DNA from: an uncultured Candidatus Actinomarina sp.
Lineage (GTDB): Bacteria; Actinomycetota; Acidimicrobiia; Actinomarinales; Actinomarinaceae
Assembly (NCBI GenBank): GCA_902609285.1
Contig: CACLRL010000008.1
Location: forward strand, 1-56,191
DNA length: 56,191 bases
Direction: 5' to 3'
Shown here: positions 7,944 to 16,007 of the stretch, one piece after another
Numbering within the stretch: the stretch's first letter is position 1
Layout of the letters: the number at the start of each line of letters is the position of its first letter
Made by a program: the position numbers and the translations under genes
The notes under the pieces: generated by a model
The model's database searches: none
Seen by the model: only the letters and a program-made list of their open reading frames with translations
What the model was told of the DNA's origin: nothing

Positions 7944-8957
7944 GGGAAAAGTAGTAACCTCGGTTACATCAATACATACTTGATCTCCTGGCTCAAAAAT
8001 CATTGAAGGTAAGGATCGAGCTCTAAAAACTTCACCATTTTTATTTTCAAATGAGATCACTTGATCATGTCCATAGAATATACATTCTTTTACAATGTAA
8101 TCCCCATTAGAGTCTAAATTAACTTCTATACATTCTGGCCTAATTGATACATCTAAGTCTCCATCATATGCTGAATTAAATGTACCAAGAGAAGTTTTCA
8201 CTCTTCCATTTGTAGAGATTCCTTTTATGATATTTGGATCACCCACAGAGTTTGCAACTGTTTGACTGATAGGATTTAAGTATATCTCTTGTGGGGTTGC
8301 GCTTTGTATAACTTTTCCGTTTTCAAGGACACTTACAATATCACAAACTGATAGGGCTTCTTCCTGATCATGTGTGACGATAATTCCAGTAGTTTTTGTT
8401 GCTCTTAATAAAGAAACAACTTCTTCTCTTAAGTCCCTGGCCATTTGTGCATCTAAGCTTGTAAAAGGTTCATCCAATAATATGACTTCTGGTTTTGGAG
8501 CTAAGGCTCTTGCAATAGATACTCTTTGTTGTTGGCCCCCAGAAATATCTTGTGGATACTTATTTCTATATGGTTGTAAGTTAGTCATGTTGATTATTTC
8601 TTCTAATCTTCCATTTCTAATTTCGTCCTTTGAAAGACCGAATGAAATATTTTTTTCAACAGTTAAATGAGGAAAAAGAGCATAATCCTGAAAAACCATA
8701 CCAATTTTTCTTTCTTCTGGTGGAATATTAGTTTTTTTGTCATAAATTACTTTATTATGCATTTCAATTGTTCCCGCGTCGGGGTTTTCAAATCCAGCCA
8801 ATAACCTTAAAGCTGTTGTTTTACCAGATCCGGAAACACCTAGGATTCCAAAAATTGAACCATACCAAATATCAATATTGAAGTTTTCTAATACGATTTC
8901 ATCGCCATAAGATTTTGATAATGATCTAGCTCGAATAATTAAATTATCAAATACCAT
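7932..8957 (-). CDS. fbpC: ferric-iron ABC transporter ATPase
   Basis: ATP-hydrolysing subunit of a periplasmic-type iron(III) importer. Walker A GVSGSGKTT (about residues 40-48), Q-loop MVFQDYALFPH, signature ISGGQQQRVSIARAL, Walker B VILLDEPFTSLD and switch histidine TGIIVTHDQEEAL are all intact. The last roughly 100 residues form a TOBE-like regulatory domain, and the whole length (341) matches FbpC/FutC proteins. Starts two bases after the permease stop, so it is co-transcribed with fbpB. Substrate assignment rests on the iron-type binding protein at 10626-11741. Confidence 0.9.
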   Translation of the reverse strand: MVFDNLIIRARSLSKSYGDEIVLENFNIDIWYGSIFGILGVSGSGKTTALRLLAGFENPDAGTIEMHNKVIYDKKTNIPPEERKIGMVFQDYALFPHLTVEKNISFGLSKDEIRNGRLEEIINMTNLQPYRNKYPQDISGGQQQRVSIARALAPKPEVILLDEPFTSLDAQMARDLREEVVSLLRATKTTGIIVTHDQEEALSVCDIVSVLENGKVIQSATPQEIYLNPISQTVANSVGDPNIIKGISTNGRVKTSLGTFNSAYDGDLDVSIRPECIEVNLDSNGDYIVKECIFYGHDQVISFENKNGEVFRARSLPSMIFEPGDQVCIDVTEVTTFPSKR

Positions 8958-8959
8958 TT

Positions 8960-10516
8960 TTAAACCTCTAAATTCCTAGTACTTAATATATAAGTCGGAA
9001 TTGCACTTATTGCCAACAATATAAATGCCGAAAATGCAGCTTGAGTAAATAGTGCTTCAGATGCAAACGACCATACGTCAACTGCCATTGTGCTAAACTC
9101 TGTTGGTCTTAGTAGCAAGGTCTGAGGCAACTCTTTCATTGTTGAAAGAAAAACAAGTGCACCACCAGCAAATAAACCTCGATATATTAATGGGAAAGTG
9201 ATTCTTCTAAATGTTTCTATTTTTGACTGTCCAAGGCCAAGACTTGCTTCAATATAAGATGACTTCACTTGTTCCATTGAAGCTTGACCTCCACCTATTG
9301 CCTGGGGTAAAAAGACAATTAAATAAGAAATTACGAGTGCAAAAAAACTTTGATAAATATTAGGAAATAATTTTATGGAGATGAATAATATTGAAACACC
9401 TACTGCGAGATGAGGTAATCCATAAAGAGATAACATTATCTTTTCAAGAAGGTCACCATATCTTGATTTGTATTGAGATATCAGAATTACGATAGGCATA
9501 GCTATAATTATCGCAAAAAATGAGGTTGCTATTGCAGCTGTAAAAGATCCAAGAATTCCAGGAATTGAAGAACTAACATCGTTACCATAATAAATCCCTC
9601 TTATTAACCAAAAGCTCAATACAGAAATTGGAATAATCAAGCCAAGAAAAACTACAAGGCCTAGAAACGAGTAAGCGATTAATTTGCCTTTACCATTAAG
9701 CAATATTTTTTTTGGTATTCTTGGCGTTCCTGATACTTTTGCAGATCTTGAGGTGTCAGATCCTCTTTGAGCAAAACTAATTATTAAGGCTAGAACAATT
9801 AAAAGGCTTGAGTAAAAAATTACAGGGTCTCCAAGTATGCTCAATTCATAATAGGCATAAATAGCTTTCGTAACAGTAGAATATCGCATTAATGAAACTG
9901 CTCCGAAATCAGATATAACATAAAGGCCCACCAATAATCCAGAATATATTATGGGCTTTTTAAGCCGTGGAATAACAACATTCGTATAGACTTTGAATTG
10001 ATTTACGCCAAGAGAACGTGCAGCATCTTCAACTGTTGAATCAAGATTTCTCAATGCACTTGTGCAAATGAGCTGTACATAAGGGTAAGTAAACAAAGTT
10101 AAAACTAACCAACTTCCTAAAAAACCTTCTATTCCACTGATTTCATTAATACCGTACCTGTTAAAAATTTGAACGAATAATCCTTTAGGAGAGAATGCTG
10201 AAATATATGTCAAGGCCCCTATATATGAGGGTATAACTAATGGCAGTGCACACAAAGTGAATAAGATTTTTGATCCTGGAAAATCAAACCTTACGGTGAT
10301 AATTGATATTATTAAACCAATTATCAAGCTTGAAAATACAACAGCAAAAAATACAATTAATGTATTAAACACTAAGCCAAAAACATCCCATGATTCGAAA
10401 AAACTGGAAATAGATCTTGAGAAATTAAGAAATCTCCAAAGCATGTAAATTACAGGAGAAATAAAAATTACTAAAATTAAAGAATTTATTGTTAACAGAC
10501 TTTTTGGGATCCTCAC
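8960..10516 (-). CDS. fbpB: ferric-iron ABC transporter permease (two fused domains)
   Basis: Membrane permease with about twelve hydrophobic segments in two homologous halves (518 residues), as in FbpB/SfuB iron transporters. Each half carries the EAA-type loop that contacts the ATPase: VEDAARSLGVNQFKVYTNVV in the first half and YIEASLGLGQSKIETFRRI in the second. The GTG start at 10516 has no clear ribosome site. A stem-loop at 10558-10585 separates it from fbpA, which probably lowers permease expression relative to the binding protein. Confidence 0.9.
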   Translation of the reverse strand: MRIPKSLLTINSLILVIFISPVIYMLWRFLNFSRSISSFFESWDVFGLVFNTLIVFFAVVFSSLIIGLIISIITVRFDFPGSKILFTLCALPLVIPSYIGALTYISAFSPKGLFVQIFNRYGINEISGIEGFLGSWLVLTLFTYPYVQLICTSALRNLDSTVEDAARSLGVNQFKVYTNVVIPRLKKPIIYSGLLVGLYVISDFGAVSLMRYSTVTKAIYAYYELSILGDPVIFYSSLLIVLALIISFAQRGSDTSRSAKVSGTPRIPKKILLNGKGKLIAYSFLGLVVFLGLIIPISVLSFWLIRGIYYGNDVSSSIPGILGSFTAAIATSFFAIIIAMPIVILISQYKSRYGDLLEKIMLSLYGLPHLAVGVSILFISIKLFPNIYQSFFALVISYLIVFLPQAIGGGQASMEQVKSSYIEASLGLGQSKIETFRRITFPLIYRGLFAGGALVFLSTMKELPQTLLLRPTEFSTMAVDVWSFASEALFTQAAFSAFILLAISAIPTYILSTRNLEV

Positions 10517-10557
10517 ATATATAAGAATATCTATGATTTTAAGTTATTTAAAGAAAA

Positions 10558-10585
10558 ATTCTGGCCAAGTTTCCTTGGCCAGAAT
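10558..10585 (-). terminator. hairpin between fbpA and fbpB (attenuator/partial terminator)
   Basis: Perfect 12-bp stem (ATTCTGGCCAAG and its complement) with a four-base loop. On the minus strand it is followed by TTTTTCTTT. It lies after the fbpA stop and before the fbpB start. It looks like an intrinsic terminator that lets some transcripts through, a common way to make more binding protein than permease. Confidence 0.8.
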
Positions 10586-10625
10586 CTTATTCGGTTTCGA
10601 GCTTACTAGTTAATTTAATGACTGA

Positions 10626-11741
10626 CTAGAAACCTGCCTGCGCAATCAATTCAACAGCTTTTTCCTGCCAAAGTGCTAACGCTGACCAATTTAAATTCGA
10701 TGGAGAATTCAAACTGTTTATATCTGGTAGTAATGCATTTGGTGTTACACCTGGAACGAGAGGGAACTCATATACGGTATTAGTAAAATGCTCTTGAGCA
10801 CTTGTTGAATGTAAATATTCAATAAATGCTAAGGCTGCCGGTTTGTTTTGACTAGTTGACAAAACACCTGCACCTGCTGGCATCACCATTGCACCACAAC
10901 CACCATCTAAAAACACATTCTTAATAGGAGTATCACCAGCTTCAGCCAATGTTCTCAATGTGTAATAGTGATTAATCATTCCAATATCTAGCTCACCTGC
11001 AGCTGCAGCAGCAACTTGGGGTGAGTTCTTTGGATATTCTGTATATCCAAGTCCATTGATAGCAGTTAACCACTCAAGAACTTTTTCCTCACCATCAGAC
11101 TCAATCATGCAAGCAATCATCGCAATGAAAGATGAGTTTGTTGGTGCAAGTCCCAATCTATTTCTAAATTTTTCATCATTTAAACCATAAATATCAGAAG
11201 GTAATTCGGCATCTGTTACATCTCTTGTATCAACAACTAAAGATCGAGATCTTCCTGATGTACCTACCCAAAAACCATTTTTATCAACAGCCCATGATGG
11301 GACGTTATCAAGTAAATCAGCTGGCAATCTATCAAATAGACCTGCTTTGGCTACAACACCAAGACTTACTGGATCTTGTGAAAGAAAAACGTCTGCTGGG
11401 CTAATTGCACCTTCAAGTTCTAAAGTCCCTGCTAGTGCAGCACTCTTTGCATATCTAACTTCAACTTTTACTCCTGAAGTAGCTTCAAAAGCAGCAATTA
11501 CATCAGCAACTAAGCTTTCTTTTCTACCACTATAAATAACAAGTGTTCCTCCAACTTCTGCCTCAGGTTCAGCCAGAGCAGCTTCAACAGCAGCATCAAT
11601 AGCTTCTTGTGAAACCTCGCCTGCTGGTCCTGCTGGTCCTGCTTCACCTGCTGGTCCTGCTTCACCTTGCTCACCTTCGGTGGCACATGCTGCGAAAACC
11701 ATCAACATTACAGAAATCAAAGCAATAAATTTTTTATTCAT
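10626..11741 (-). CDS. fbpA: iron(III)-binding lipoprotein of ABC transporter
   Basis: Extracytoplasmic solute-binding protein of the FbpA/FutA group. Signal peptide with lipobox MVFAAC (Cys19). It is followed by an unusual collagen-like linker of seven Gly-X-Y triplets (about residues 22-42: GEQGEAGPAGEAGPAGPAGE). The mature part begins LVIYSGRKESLV, typical of iron-binding members, and the adjacent tyrosines that bind iron are in INHYYTLRTLAEAG. A ribosome site (AAGGT) lies just before the ATG. Divergent from hemH; an inverted repeat at 11766-11785 lies between them. Confidence 0.9.
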   Translation of the reverse strand: MNKKFIALISVMLMVFAACATEGEQGEAGPAGEAGPAGPAGEVSQEAIDAAVEAALAEPEAEVGGTLVIYSGRKESLVADVIAAFEATSGVKVEVRYAKSAALAGTLELEGAISPADVFLSQDPVSLGVVAKAGLFDRLPADLLDNVPSWAVDKNGFWVGTSGRSRSLVVDTRDVTDAELPSDIYGLNDEKFRNRLGLAPTNSSFIAMIACMIESDGEEKVLEWLTAINGLGYTEYPKNSPQVAAAAAGELDIGMINHYYTLRTLAEAGDTPIKNVFLDGGCGAMVMPAGAGVLSTSQNKPAALAFIEYLHSTSAQEHFTNTVYEFPLVPGVTPNALLPDINSLNSPSNLNWSALALWQEKAVELIAQAGF

Positions 11742-11765
11742 TTTTTACCTTTTTTAGCTTGTATT

Positions 11766-11785
11766 TTGTTAATACTAGTTAACAA
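11766..11785. promoter_or_regulatory. operator-like inverted repeat upstream of fbpA/hemH
   Basis: TTGTTAA-TACTAG-TTAACAA: 7-bp inverted arms with a 6-bp spacer, in the divergent fbpA-hemH region. A possible fbpA -10 box (TACTAT on the minus strand, 11800-11795) lies just upstream, so the repeat would sit near the transcription start, where a repressor would block initiation. A near-identical element precedes the DtxR-family gene at 13205. The binding protein is inferred. Confidence 0.6.
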
Positions 11786-11873
11786 TAAAAGTTAATAGTA
11801 ATTATTTTTAAAGTATTTTTTCTCTACATAGATTATTGATTTTTTAAGTTTCAAGTTAAAATTAAATATTCGA

Positions 11874-12920
11874 ATGAAATTAAAAAAAGCAATCTTACTA
11901 GTTAACTTAGGATCTCCTCAGGAGTTAAACAAAAAAAGTGTAAAAAAATATTTAAATATTTTTTTATCAGATGATTATGTTGTTGATATTCCTAAATTTT
12001 TACAACAACTTATTTTAAAATTGTTCATTTTACCTTTTAGACCAAAACAAACACTTCATGCTTATTCCCAAATTTGGACAGAAAAAGGTTCCCCACTTAT
12101 AATTTCTACATTTAAAATTAAGGAAAAATTGTCTAAGAAAACAGGCTGGCATGTAGAAGTTGCAATGAGATACGAGGAGCCAAGTATTGAATCTGCTCTT
12201 AAAAATTTAGAGTCTAAAGGTTTTAACAAAATATTTGTTGTAGCTCTATATCCTCATAATGCAATGTCAACAACTATCACTTCTCAAGTTGAAGTTGATC
12301 GGATTGCGAAAGAAATTATCCCTAATGCTGAATTGGTACATATAAAACCTTTTTACAACAATCAAAAATATATAACCGCCGTTGCAAATTCTGTTCAGAA
12401 ATATCTTAAAACAGAAAAATTTGATAAGTTAATATTCAGCTACCACGGAATTCCAAAGAGGCATGCAAAAAAGACGGACATGACTGGCTCTCACTGTTTT
12501 GTTAATAATGATTGCTGTGAGGTTGAAGAACTTGGTTCATCTGATTGTTATAAAGCTCACACAGTACAAGCCTCAATTAAGATAGCAAAAGAATTAGGAC
12601 TCAAGGATACAGAATGGGAAATTGCTTATCAATCAAGAATTGGTCCAGGATGGTTGACTCCTTTTACTGACAAGCGATTAGAAGCTTTGCCTACAGAAGG
12701 TAAAACATCAATAGGAATTCTTTGTCCTTCTTTTATTTCAGATTGTTTAGAAACCTTGGAAGAAATAGATATAAGAGGGAGAAAGACTTTTTTTGATTCA
12801 GGTGGAGAAAATATGACCTACATACCTTGTTTGAATGATTCTGAAGAAACTATAAATCTTTTAATTTCTATAATAAATGATGCTGAGAGTGTAAAAATTA
12901 AATCTTTGAATGTTGCTTAA
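11874..12920 (+). CDS. hemH: ferrochelatase
   Basis: Inserts Fe2+ into a porphyrin in the last steps of heme synthesis. Visible motifs: LLVNLGSP at the N-terminus, catalytic histidine H191 in FSYHGIPKRH, and acidic active-site E293 in CPSFISDCLETLEEI. The length of 348 is normal. Between residues 204 and 226 is a cysteine-rich stretch (C208, C214, C215, C225) which, with later cysteines, could bind a [2Fe-2S] cluster as reported for some bacterial ferrochelatases. Lying divergently from the iron importer, it belongs to an iron/heme block. No ribosome site is obvious. Confidence 0.95.
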   Translation: MKLKKAILLVNLGSPQELNKKSVKKYLNIFLSDDYVVDIPKFLQQLILKLFILPFRPKQTLHAYSQIWTEKGSPLIISTFKIKEKLSKKTGWHVEVAMRYEEPSIESALKNLESKGFNKIFVVALYPHNAMSTTITSQVEVDRIAKEIIPNAELVHIKPFYNNQKYITAVANSVQKYLKTEKFDKLIFSYHGIPKRHAKKTDMTGSHCFVNNDCCEVEELGSSDCYKAHTVQASIKIAKELGLKDTEWEIAYQSRIGPGWLTPFTDKRLEALPTEGKTSIGILCPSFISDCLETLEEIDIRGRKTFFDSGGENMTYIPCLNDSEETINLLISIINDAESVKIKSLNVA

Positions 12921-13037
12921 ATAAAGCGCGTGGAAAAATTTTTCCGCCATTACGGACTACCCACATAAAAGCTAAAAGTATATATGCAAAAGGACATGCC
13001 ATATAAACTATTTTACAACAATGTTAAAATAAAAGAA

Positions 13038-13154
13038 ATGGATAACAATATAAAAGAATTAGACAACAACCCAAAATTAATAACAAAATTTGAGCCACTC
13101 GTCTGGTTAGCCTTTATTGCCCTAACTGCAGTTGTCGGTTGTCCTGTTTTCTAG
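13038..13154 (+). CDS. 38-residue putative membrane peptide
   Basis: Unrecognised short ORF between hemH and the DtxR-family regulator. The sequence starts MDNNIKELDNNPKLITKFEP, followed by one predicted membrane helix (VWLAFIALTAVVG) and the end CPVF. The charged N-terminus followed by a clean helix is not what random AT-rich sequence gives. A weak purine-rich stretch (AAAAGAA) lies before the ATG. It lies in the only larger gap of the region, directly before the regulator's operator-like repeat. Possibly a metal-responsive small protein; function unknown. Confidence 0.45.
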   Translation: MDNNIKELDNNPKLITKFEPLVWLAFIALTAVVGCPVF

Positions 13155-13175
13155 AAATATAACAAAATGGCGAAA

Positions 13176-13195
13176 ATGTTAATACCTGTTAACAT
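13176..13195. promoter_or_regulatory. operator-like inverted repeat upstream of DtxR-family gene
   Basis: ATGTTAA-TACCTG-TTAACAT, 7-bp arms and 6-bp spacer, ending nine bases before the ATG at 13205. It matches the fbpA/hemH element at 11766 in 16 of 20 positions, including the spacer start TAC. The simplest reading is autoregulation and shared control of iron uptake by the adjacent regulator. The spacing differs from the classical DtxR/IdeR box. Confidence 0.6.
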
Positions 13196-13204
13196 GTTTA
13201 CACT

Positions 13205-13918
13205 ATGCAAATTGATGATTTGAACTCTCAAAATTCTTTAGATAAAGATCAAATATTGAGCTATGAAGAAATAGAAAAATTTCCTAAATCTTTTTATACA
13301 CATGCTGAAGCCATATTTCATCTGAAGGAAGTTGGCATCGAAATTAAGCAAACACGTGTTGCTGAATGGTTATCTGTTAGCAGAGCAAATGTATCTCAAG
13401 TTGTCGGAAGAATGCAAAATAGTGGTTTAATTGAATTTAGCGATGACTTAAAACTTACCGAGACTGGTGAATGTCTTGCAATGAATATTTCGAGAAGACA
13501 TAGGATAACTGAACGATTTCTTTCTGAAGTACTTAACTTACCTTGGGATAAAGTTTATGAAGAAACTTCTAGATGGGAAAATGTTTTAAGCCCAATTACT
13601 GAAAAAGCAATGTTAAAAATGTTAGGTTATCCAAAAACAGGTCCTTTTGGAAATCCTATTCCTTATTCAAATTATCAAGAAAAAAACATGGTGAGTTTAT
13701 TAAATGTAGAATCAAATAAAACTTACTCTATAGAAAAAATAACAGAAGAGTTAAAAAAAGATTCATCTATGATTGATTTTCTCCAAACTCATGAAATGAT
13801 TCCTGGATCAACAATAAATGTTGCTGATGCCGGAGATTATTCAATTACCATCAGTACAAATAAAAATGATTATTTTGGTATTGATCAATTTATTGCAAAA
13901 AGAGTATTTGTCACATAA
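13205..13918 (+). CDS. DtxR/IdeR-family transcriptional regulator with degenerate metal site
   Basis: Winged-helix DNA-binding domain (about residues 30-90; recognition helix in SRANVSQVVGRM), dimerisation domain (about 95-155; RRHRITERFL and TGPFGNPIP), and a C-terminal SH3/FeoA-like domain (about 165-237). It aligns well by eye with DtxR/IdeR, but the metal ligands are mostly replaced. Primary-site Met10, Cys102 and His106 correspond to T32, S122 and N126; only E125 is kept. At the ancillary site H99 and E103 are kept and His98 is Y118. Likely controls fbpA and itself through the repeats at 11766 and 13176. The signal sensed is therefore uncertain. No ribosome site precedes the ATG. Confidence 0.85.
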   Translation: MQIDDLNSQNSLDKDQILSYEEIEKFPKSFYTHAEAIFHLKEVGIEIKQTRVAEWLSVSRANVSQVVGRMQNSGLIEFSDDLKLTETGECLAMNISRRHRITERFLSEVLNLPWDKVYEETSRWENVLSPITEKAMLKMLGYPKTGPFGNPIPYSNYQEKNMVSLLNVESNKTYSIEKITEELKKDSSMIDFLQTHEMIPGSTINVADAGDYSITISTNKNDYFGIDQFIAKRVFVT

Positions 13919-13959
13919 TACAATTTATGATTACTCTTCATCTGCTCAATAATTAATAT

Positions 13960-14445
13960 ATGGTAAATTTTTTAGAACAGATTCCTTTAAATCTATTCCT
14001 ATATATAGGTGTAGGTATTTTTGTTTTAATAATTATTTATAGATTTTTTCCAAAAGTCTTTATCAAAATACATAAACCATTCTTCTTTACAATTGGTATA
14101 TTGTCATTATCTCTTGGATATATTGGAATATTAATTCCCGGACTTCCTACGACTGTCTTTATTTTGATTGCTGCATGGGCTTTCTCAAAATGCTCGGATA
14201 GATTTACATTATGGTTGGAAAATCATAGACTTTTTGGTCCAATGATTTTAAATTGGAAAACATACAGAGGTCTTTCAAGGAGAGCCAAAAAGCTTGCTAT
14301 TTTGATGATAATTCCAACTTTCGTATTAACAATTTTTCTAGTATTTTCGCTTATAGGAGATTTGATTTTTGGTTCTTTTGGAGTATTGCTTTGTGTTTGG
14401 TTAGCTACAAGACCTGAGCCACCCTTAGAAAGCAGCAAAAACTAA
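13960..14445 (+). CDS. DUF454 (YbaN-like) membrane protein
   Basis: 161-residue membrane protein with an N-terminal helix followed by the DUF454 core: [23 protein letters not shown], then [21 protein letters not shown] and a GLSRRAKK loop (given in parts). About four membrane segments. The family is widespread and its role is unknown. The ATG at 13960 follows the regulator after 41 bases; the last codons overlap the convergent tdk end by four bases. Confidence 0.85.
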   Translation: MVNFLEQIPLNLFLYIGVGIFVLIIIYRFFPKVFIKIHKPFFFTIGILSLSLGYIGILIPGLPTTVFILIAAWAFSKCSDRFTLWLENHRLFGPMILNWKTYRGLSRRAKKLAILMIIPTFVLTIFLVFSLIGDLIFGSFGVLLCVWLATRPEPPLESSKN

Positions 14446-15044
14446 TTAGCTTCGGGGATTTGGTAATCTATGGGTGAAACTTTATCTAATTCAAATACAT
14501 CTCTAGCTTGAGACTCATAATTCAGACCAATTGATATTTGGTCACCTTCTGTGACTCTGTTTCCGTTTTCATCTAATCGAGCGTTAAAGGTTGCTTTTTT
14601 TCCAGATTTGCAAATTGTCTTTAACTCAATTATTTCATCTGACCAACCTAAAAGATATATACTTCCGGGAAATGGTTCTCCTCTAAAATCAGTTCTTAAG
14701 CCATAACATAAGACTGGTATTTTTAATTTGTCTACTACTAAGGAGAGCTGGAGTACTTGTTTTGGAGTTAGAAATTGAGCTTCATCAACTAAAACACAGG
14801 AAATTTTTTCTCTTTGATGTTCATGAGCTGTCCAAACATATAAATCATCTTCGCCCTCAAATTTTTCTACATCCCTCTCAAGTCCGATTCGAGATGAAAC
14901 CTTTCCTTCTCCAAACCTGTCATCAAGTTTTGGAGTAAAAATTAATGTTTTCATGTTTCTTTCTTCATAGTTGTGAGCAGACTGAAGTAAGTTTGTACTT
15001 TTACCAGCATTCATTGCCGCATAATAAAAATAAAGTTTTGCCAT
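14442..15044 (-). CDS. tdk: thymidine kinase (type II)
   Basis: Phosphorylates thymidine in the salvage route to dTTP. P-loop [10 protein letters not shown] (about residues 9-18), Walker B with catalytic glutamate [10 protein letters not shown], and the substrate loop [17 protein letters not shown] are present. The usual zinc-binding Cys pair appears broken: the sequence reads TICKSGKKA, and the second cysteine pair near the C-terminus is absent, so the structural zinc may be lost. Length of 200 is normal. Stand-alone gene, convergent with DUF454. Confidence 0.93.
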   Translation of the reverse strand: MAKLYFYYAAMNAGKSTNLLQSAHNYEERNMKTLIFTPKLDDRFGEGKVSSRIGLERDVEKFEGEDDLYVWTAHEHQREKISCVLVDEAQFLTPKQVLQLSLVVDKLKIPVLCYGLRTDFRGEPFPGSIYLLGWSDEIIELKTICKSGKKATFNARLDENGNRVTEGDQISIGLNYESQARDVFELDKVSPIDYQIPEAN

Positions 15045-15096
15045 ATTTTTATATTACCGTTTTATTGTTATCTTTATCCTTTTGTATCATATAAAT

Positions 15097-15477
15097 ATGG
15101 AAAATATACTAAAGTATGCTCATATTTTAGGACTTTCAATATGGCTTGGTTCAATGGTGATGTGGGCAATGTTTGCTCCAAAATTATATAAAATTGATCC
15201 GACAAGAAATACAACGAACGTCTTAAGAAAAACCTTCAGCAATCTTTCTTGGGGTTCTTACGCATTATCTTTTCTAACTGGAGTTGGGCTATTTCTTTCA
15301 GTTGATAATCCCATGTCATCATGGGGAAGAGAGCTCTCAGTCTTAGCTTTTGCAGGCCTTCTGATAGGCCTTCACAGCTTTGCTTCAAACTTAAGTTCAG
15401 CTGTTAGAGGTATGCTAAATGGATTTATGTTAGTGAGTGCCTTAATTGTTGTATATCTAGCGACAATTTATATCTAA
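15097..15477 (+). CDS. four-helix membrane protein, unknown function
   Basis: 126-residue protein with four predicted membrane helices and a short basic loop (KLYKIDPTRN) after the first. Helix 1 has a conserved-looking histidine (YAHILGLSIWLG), and another histidine is in GLHSFASNL. This arrangement resembles small heme- or copper-related membrane proteins (CopD- or DUF4149-like), but I cannot assign it. The ATG at 15097 is preferred over a TTG five codons upstream. Its end overlaps the convergent lipoprotein gene by four bases. Confidence 0.65.
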   Translation: MENILKYAHILGLSIWLGSMVMWAMFAPKLYKIDPTRNTTNVLRKTFSNLSWGSYALSFLTGVGLFLSVDNPMSSWGRELSVLAFAGLLIGLHSFASNLSSAVRGMLNGFMLVSALIVVYLATIYI

Positions 15478-16007
15478 TTTGATCGAATCAAATCTAATTC
15501 TTGCTCAGTAATTACACCAACTCCTTGAAGAATAATATTGCTTGAGCCTTCTTCAATTAAAAACCAATAAATTGTGTTTTCATTTGGTATATCTAGATCA
15601 TTTTTAAAAGCCTCTTTATCAAGGTAAGCAGTTATTGTTCGATTACGAATTCTATCATCCCTGATTCCAGCTCTCATAACGCCATCTAAGTAAAGCTCGT
15701 TTAATTTATTTGTTTTTCTAATTGTTGGAACCTCAATAATATTGTGAGTAGAATCCATATCATTTCCTTCCAATAGATTTATTGATTGGTCTACTAAGCC
15801 TTGATGCCATTGTTGAAATGCAACAATTATTATTAAATCTTTATCCACAAAATCATCTGGAACAATTTTCTTTTCTTTATTTAAATTATTTCCTTGAATT
15901 GAGGGAAACTCATTAATTTCTCCACTCATGTATATATTTTCGCTTGATTGACAGCTAATTGTAAGTAGAAAAATTAATATATATTTTTTAAATTTAAACT
16001 GGACCAA
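15474..16007 (-). CDS. lipoprotein with thioredoxin-like fold lacking CxxC
   Basis: Predicted lipoprotein: short signal peptide with lipobox LLTISC near residue 19, so probably membrane-anchored outside the cell. The body resembles thioredoxin/peroxiredoxin folds (strand IIIVAFQQWHQGL, a possible cis-proline in EVPTIRK, and a final strand pair YWFLIEEGSSNIILQGVG). The position of the redox CxxC reads WHQGL, so it should not be a disulfide oxidoreductase. A TTG start at 16007 is chosen because GAGGA lies five bases upstream. Overlaps the SRPBCC gene before it. The fold call is tentative. Confidence 0.55.
   Translation of the reverse strand: MVQFKFKKYILIFLLTISCQSSENIYMSGEINEFPSIQGNNLNKEKKIVPDDFVDKDLIIIVAFQQWHQGLVDQSINLLEGNDMDSTHNIIEVPTIRKTNKLNELYLDGVMRAGIRDDRIRNRTITAYLDKEAFKNDLDIPNENTIYWFLIEEGSSNIILQGVGVITEQELDLIRSN

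Noticed and set aside
10480-10500. TTGTTAACAG near the fbpB start as a third copy of the iron-block repeat.
   Set aside because: It lies inside the fbpB coding region and lacks the spaced second arm.
12932-12945. Perfect palindrome GGAAAAATTTTTCC after hemH, possible terminator or operator.
   Set aside because: The RNA stem is short with few GC pairs and there is no T run afterwards; no second copy was noticed.
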